10,541 nt of DNA, from the NCBI GenBank assembly GCA_036939975.1, contig JALLPB010001814.1, forward strand, positions 1-10,541, written 5' to 3'. The position numbers and the translations under genes were made by a program. The notes beneath the pieces were generated by a model, which had not been told where the DNA came from, ran no database searches, and saw only the letters and a list, made by a program, of their open reading frames with translations. Of the stretch, positions 7,677 to 10,541 are shown one piece after another (the stretch's first letter is position 1; every line of letters starts with the position of its first letter). The stretch is from Cyclostephanos tholiformis. Its lineage: Eukaryota > Bacillariophyta > Thalassiosirophyceae > Thalassiosirales > Thalassiosiraceae.

Positions 7677-9409
7677 ATGCATGTGCCCGGTCTCCGTCAG
7701 GGTGATACCGAGGCAAACATGATCTCCTGGATGGAGGGCACACTCGGCTTTAGCCAAGATGTTGCTACGAACCTCTATCAGAATCAGCTCCTCAAGTTCT
7801 GGAAGGAGTTCTCAGACATGAGCGACGAAAACATCGACCGAGTCATCGCAGCAATCTGGCATGACCTCAAGGAGTCAATTGCCAAGATTGCTGTTGTTTG
7901 ACTCAAACTGGTAATCTACTGGATTAAGTTCCAGATTAGAACCAACCAACCCTTCTTTCACAGAAAGGAAACAATCCATCACCTCAGTGAGGTAGAGACA
8001 AACGACTTCCTCCCTTTTAGGGAGCAGAAGGAACATGTTGATGTTGATGCATGATTCAAACTTGAAAAGGAGCCTGACCATGCTTCGATGACCCTTGACG
8101 TGGCCTCTGCACCGAAAGTCTTCAACAAGATTAGGACCATTCTGACCCGCGTTCGAGGGCGCTGGGATTCCCCTTGCCTACGTTATAAGGCATCAACTTG
8201 AACCTCCTGACTGGGAGGAGGACCCGCCTTATGGCAAGGAAGCTTCTATCTATCCGTCCTATGACCAGGAGATGATAGCACGTGCTCCGATTCTCCATCC
8301 TGGTACATGGCATTTTGGGATGGATGAGCACCTCGAGACCAAGGGAACCTTCTACCCGACCTTCAAGAGCAACAACCACAAGGTGTGGTCAATTCTCCAC
8401 AAGATGCCTCCCATCCTTCACCCTGGCACATGGCATGTTGGGATGGACAAGACCCTCAAGACGGAAGGAACCTTTTCCCCAACCTTCAAGGGTGACAACC
8501 ACAAGGTATGGTCAATCCTTCACAAGATTCTTTCTGCCACTGCTGTGGCAACTCGTCGTGAAGTTTACGGCCAGCCAGAATGGCCGACAAGCCTGGCGGA
8601 CCTTGCACACCTATTATTTTGGTGGTGACAAGGTTGACCACATGGCAAGCGACATTCTTAGCACCCTGAAGACCTTACACTACTCAGGTGACCACGCGAA
8701 CTTCACGTTCGACAAGTACTGCACGGCTCATGTCGAGCAGCATAACCGTCATGCTGCCTTGCAGGAATATGGTGTGAAACCCCTCGAGGAAAGAGACAAG
8801 ATCCTCCATTTCCAACAAGGCATCAAGGACCCGACCTTCGAGCCTATTCGTTCTTCCATTATTGTTGGCAATGCGGATGGGAAGTTTCAGGACTTCGACT
8901 CCGTCATGGCCACGTACATGACCTTCAAACGGGCTCAGAAGAGTACCACGACCCGTGTGTCTGCCGTGTCCACAAGTTCTGGCATGGGGCACGGAGGCGC
9001 TAAGCGCGGTGACCCGGATGCCCGTAAGAAGGGCCTTCCCCCTCAATCTGAGATTGACAAGTGTACTCATATCGTGAAGAAACACTACTCCAAGGAAGAG
9101 TACCGCAAGTTTTCTCCTGCCAAGAAGGCTAGACTCTGGCAGCTTAATAACCCAGGTGTGACCCCTGGTACCGGGAAGAAGTCCTCGGGCAAGCACTCGG
9201 CGGAATCTGCAGACTCCAAGATTGCCGCTTTGACCACGGCAGTTTCCTCTGCCGTGACCATGTTATCCTCCTTGTCCAACGCAACTGCAAAGTTGGCTGA
9301 CCCCGCAGCTGAGACCCCTGACACCTCAGCCAGTGATGACGCTTCTAACTGGAACAATCCAGCCCTGGCCCGTCAGGTCCAGTGCCCCAAGAAGCAGAGG
9401 AATGAATGA
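7677..9409 (+). pseudogene. Copia-type gag, broken by two stops and two frameshifts
   Basis: Gag forms the virus-like particle that packages element RNA. ATG 7677 opens an N-terminal helical region (GFSQDVATNLYQNQLLKFW, then DMSDENIDRVIAAI), resembling the gag start of diatom Copia elements. TGA stops lie at 7899-7901 and 8052-8054. Around 8160-8175 the frame shifts into PLAYVIRHQLEPPDWEEDPP, followed by a duplicated ILHPGTWH...VWSILHK module. Around 8550-8560 it shifts again into KFTASQNGRQAW, YYFGGDKVDHMASDIL and FDKYCTAHVEQHNRHAALQE, the conserved gag core, then a Lys-rich segment and a Ser/Ala-rich tail ending at TGA 9407-9409. No CCHC zinc knuckle was seen, which is unusual for Copia gag in general. 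Family assignment is from remembered similarity and motif order. Confidence 0.75.
8290..8535 (+). repeat. In-frame 123-bp tandem duplication within gag
   Basis: Two adjacent copies, 8290-8412 and 8413-8535, each encode 41 residues starting ILHPGTWH. Over the first 39 codons I count 23 base differences in 117 (about 80% identity), with 30 of 39 residues identical. Eleven codons differ only synonymously and nine change the residue. The copies therefore appear to have diverged while still coding, so the duplication predates the decay of this element. Confidence 0.85.
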
Positions 9410-9808
9410 CCCCGTCCCGGAGTTATCTCCATTATATGTACGATGCATCTCATGATTGACCCACGACGCTTGATATTATCAGACTTAAGCTCCAATAAAA
9501 TAGACCCCAATCATGAAACGACACTGGAACTAGACTCCCACGCAGATACCTGTGTGTTAGGCTGTAATGCCCTAATATTACACGACCATCTTAGACCCGT
9601 AAGTGTCCAGGGATATGATCCTGCCCTGGGTACCACACAGTATAACACTGTAAGTGGTGTGCTTGCCTACGACCACCCCACCTCTGGGGAGACATATCAC
9701 CTGGTTGTCAACCAGGCAATCCATATACCTCATCTAGACCATCACCTGCTCTGTCCAATGCAGTGTCGAGTTAATGACATGATGCTGGCCTGCTTGCCGC
9801 CAAGATGA
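9410..9808 (+). pseudogene. Copia-type aspartic protease fragment (start of pol)
   Basis: The protease would cut the gag-pol polyprotein. The frame is the same as the end of gag and is separated only by TGA 9407-9409; the first ATG is at 9443, where a 121-codon stretch begins. The active-site block is TTLELDSHADTCVLG (catalytic Asp is residue 31 counted from 9443). The usual D-S/T-G triad is D-S-H here, a form I associate with this branch of protist Copia elements. HIPHLDHHLLCPMQCRVND follows at about 91-109, a conserved block at the protease end. After this the sequence loses similarity and stops at 9806-9808, so integrase onward is missing. It was either one polyprotein with gag, with the TGA a later mutation, or expressed by readthrough. 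Confidence 0.75.
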
Positions 9809-10141
9809 CTTGACAGTACAGCCAGATGGCTAGCTTTGTCCGGACTCAGATGTGCCTGGCAATAGTTTGATCAAACACTCTCCTCATTTGGGGGGACCGA
9901 GCGATGAACAGGCACTGGCATGCACCCAATGATGGCATGGGTGCCAGGGCAGCCATGACCTTCTAGATCCAGTAAGCTCACAGGAATCCTGGTATTTGAT
10001 CGGCTTGCTTGCCGGAAGCCATGAAAAACAGAAATATGTTTTCTGTTGACCCATGATCCCAAATTCCAACTTCCTATGGCCAGAATGTCAAAATTTGGAG
10101 CAGTTGTGTCTGCATATTCTCATTAGAAAATTAAATGTTAC
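9809..10141. other. Unassigned sequence between two retroelement remnants
   Basis: No gene is seen in these 333 bases on either strand. Frames continuing from the protease soon hit stops and do not resemble Copia integrase; minus-strand frames continuing from the LINE fragment do not resemble its expected downstream part. A short inverted repeat (GCACCCA at 9924-9930 and TGGGTGC at 9939-9945) is present. Confidence 0.45.
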
Positions 10142-10541
10142 TTAGTCCCCACACACACACTGAATTATCGCTTGGTAGAATCTGGTGGCAACATAAGGTG
10201 AGGCATTCTCACTCCAAAGACCCTGCCCAATGCAAGCCCAGGCGGCACGGGCTTTCCACATCAGGGCACAGATTGCTTGAATATTGTCATCATCCTGGGA
10301 CATGAGGCATCCCAGGTACTTGAAAACCTCGACCCCATTCCAACACATTGCCGTGCACCAAAAACTGCTGTCGTAACGCTTTCACTAATGCCACTGCCGT
10401 CTACCCCTGATGTTTCCATTCCACCTTGATCTGGCACTCCTTGGAGAGTCTGTGTCTAGGGTAAGCAGGATGTACCTGCATTCGACATTGCTCACACCAA
10501 TTGAATTTGCCCTCAATAGGGATTTTAACCAAGTCTAGTGG
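10142..10541 (-). pseudogene. Non-LTR (LINE) reverse transcriptase polyprotein, C-terminal fragment
   Basis: Read right to left from the window edge, the sequence gives the region beyond the reverse transcriptase fingers and palm of a LINE ORF2-type protein. First is a possible metal-binding motif C-x2-C-x4-H-x5-H-x5-C (10496 down to 10434), then TAG at 10401-10403. The frame continues (ALVKALRQQFLVHGNVLE) to a run of four C (10333-10336, G on the coding strand), where one extra base shifts the frame to VEVFKYLGCLMSQDDD, the thumb-like segment common in such elements. RFYQAII follows, then similarity is lost just before TAA 10142-10144; the usual continuation (LLYGSETW in related elements) is missing. 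It was probably 3'-truncated or interrupted. Family and motif are from remembered similarity. Confidence 0.75.

Larger units (their letters stand above)
7345..9808 (+). mobile_element. Decayed, 3'-truncated Copia-type (CoDi-like) LTR retrotransposon
   Basis: Gag and aspartic protease of a Ty1/Copia-type element survive in order on the plus strand; integrase, reverse transcriptase and RNase H should follow but are absent, and recognisable coding stops at about 9806. The left limit is approximate: it is set where a strongly TGAC-rich strand composition begins, a bias also visible through gag, suggesting the untranslated leader belongs to the element. No LTR pair, primer-binding site or target-site duplication was found. 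Two in-frame stops and two frameshifts in gag, plus a stop between gag and protease, show the copy cannot move by itself. Confidence 0.75.

Noticed and set aside
8684..9196. 170-codon minus-strand open frame opposite gag
   Set aside because: Antisense shadow of the conserved gag core; gag codon bias explains the lack of stops.
9871..10069. Overlapping minus-strand frames of 61-63 codons
   Set aside because: No similarity to the LINE or Copia proteins; chance frames in filler sequence.
1..10541. tRNA, rRNA, CRISPR array, bacterial operon or phage module
   Set aside because: No tRNA-like T-arm with a matching acceptor stem, no regular spaced repeats and no ribosome binding sites with operon spacing were seen; the content is eukaryotic nuclear.

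Overview
The window looks like nuclear DNA of a protist, most likely a diatom or a close stramenopile relative. No ordinary gene identifies the species. The attribution rests on three things: a Copia-type retroelement whose gag and protease resemble the diatom (CoDi-like) lineages as I remember them, a pogo-like transposase of a kind common in diatom genomes, and a compact, apparently intronless set of host genes. Expect eukaryotic signals here (poly(A) hexamers, a possible spliceosomal intron), not operons.

Layout from left to right: (1) 1-1953, minus strand, a broken transposase with two in-frame stops and two frameshifts, running off the left edge. (2) 1954-2458, a promoter-type gap with a four-codon upstream ORF. 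(3) 2459-3358, plus strand, a multi-pass TLC-domain membrane protein. (4) 3359-3700, a short convergent spacer with a nested inverted repeat. (5) 3701-5167, minus strand, an RluA-family RNA pseudouridine synthase with a long N-terminal extension. (6) 5168-5585, a divergent promoter with a likely 5' UTR intron for the next gene. (7) 5586-5888, plus strand, a 100-codon gene encoding a ubiquitin-like domain ending in Gly-Gly joined exactly to a complete 25-residue ribosomal protein eL41. (8) 5889-7344, AT-rich DNA without a convincing gene, holding a cluster of inverted repeats and a trinucleotide microsatellite. (9) About 7345-9808, plus strand, a decayed Copia-type element keeping gag and the aspartic protease but no integrase or reverse transcriptase. 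(10) 9809-10141, nothing recognisable. (11) 10142-10541, minus strand, the C-terminal remnant of a non-LTR (LINE) reverse transcriptase polyprotein, running off the right edge.

The host core is thus three genes (2459-5888) flanked by remains of three transposon classes. The pseudouridine synthase and the Ubl-eL41 gene are divergent neighbours and both concern the ribosome or RNA, so shared regulation is plausible but unproven. The observation most worth pursuing is the Ubl-eL41 fusion. It parallels the known ubiquitin-eL40, ubiquitin-eS31 and FUBI-eS30 fusions, but I do not know it as a described arrangement. The next most interesting is a diverged in-frame 123-bp tandem duplication inside gag.
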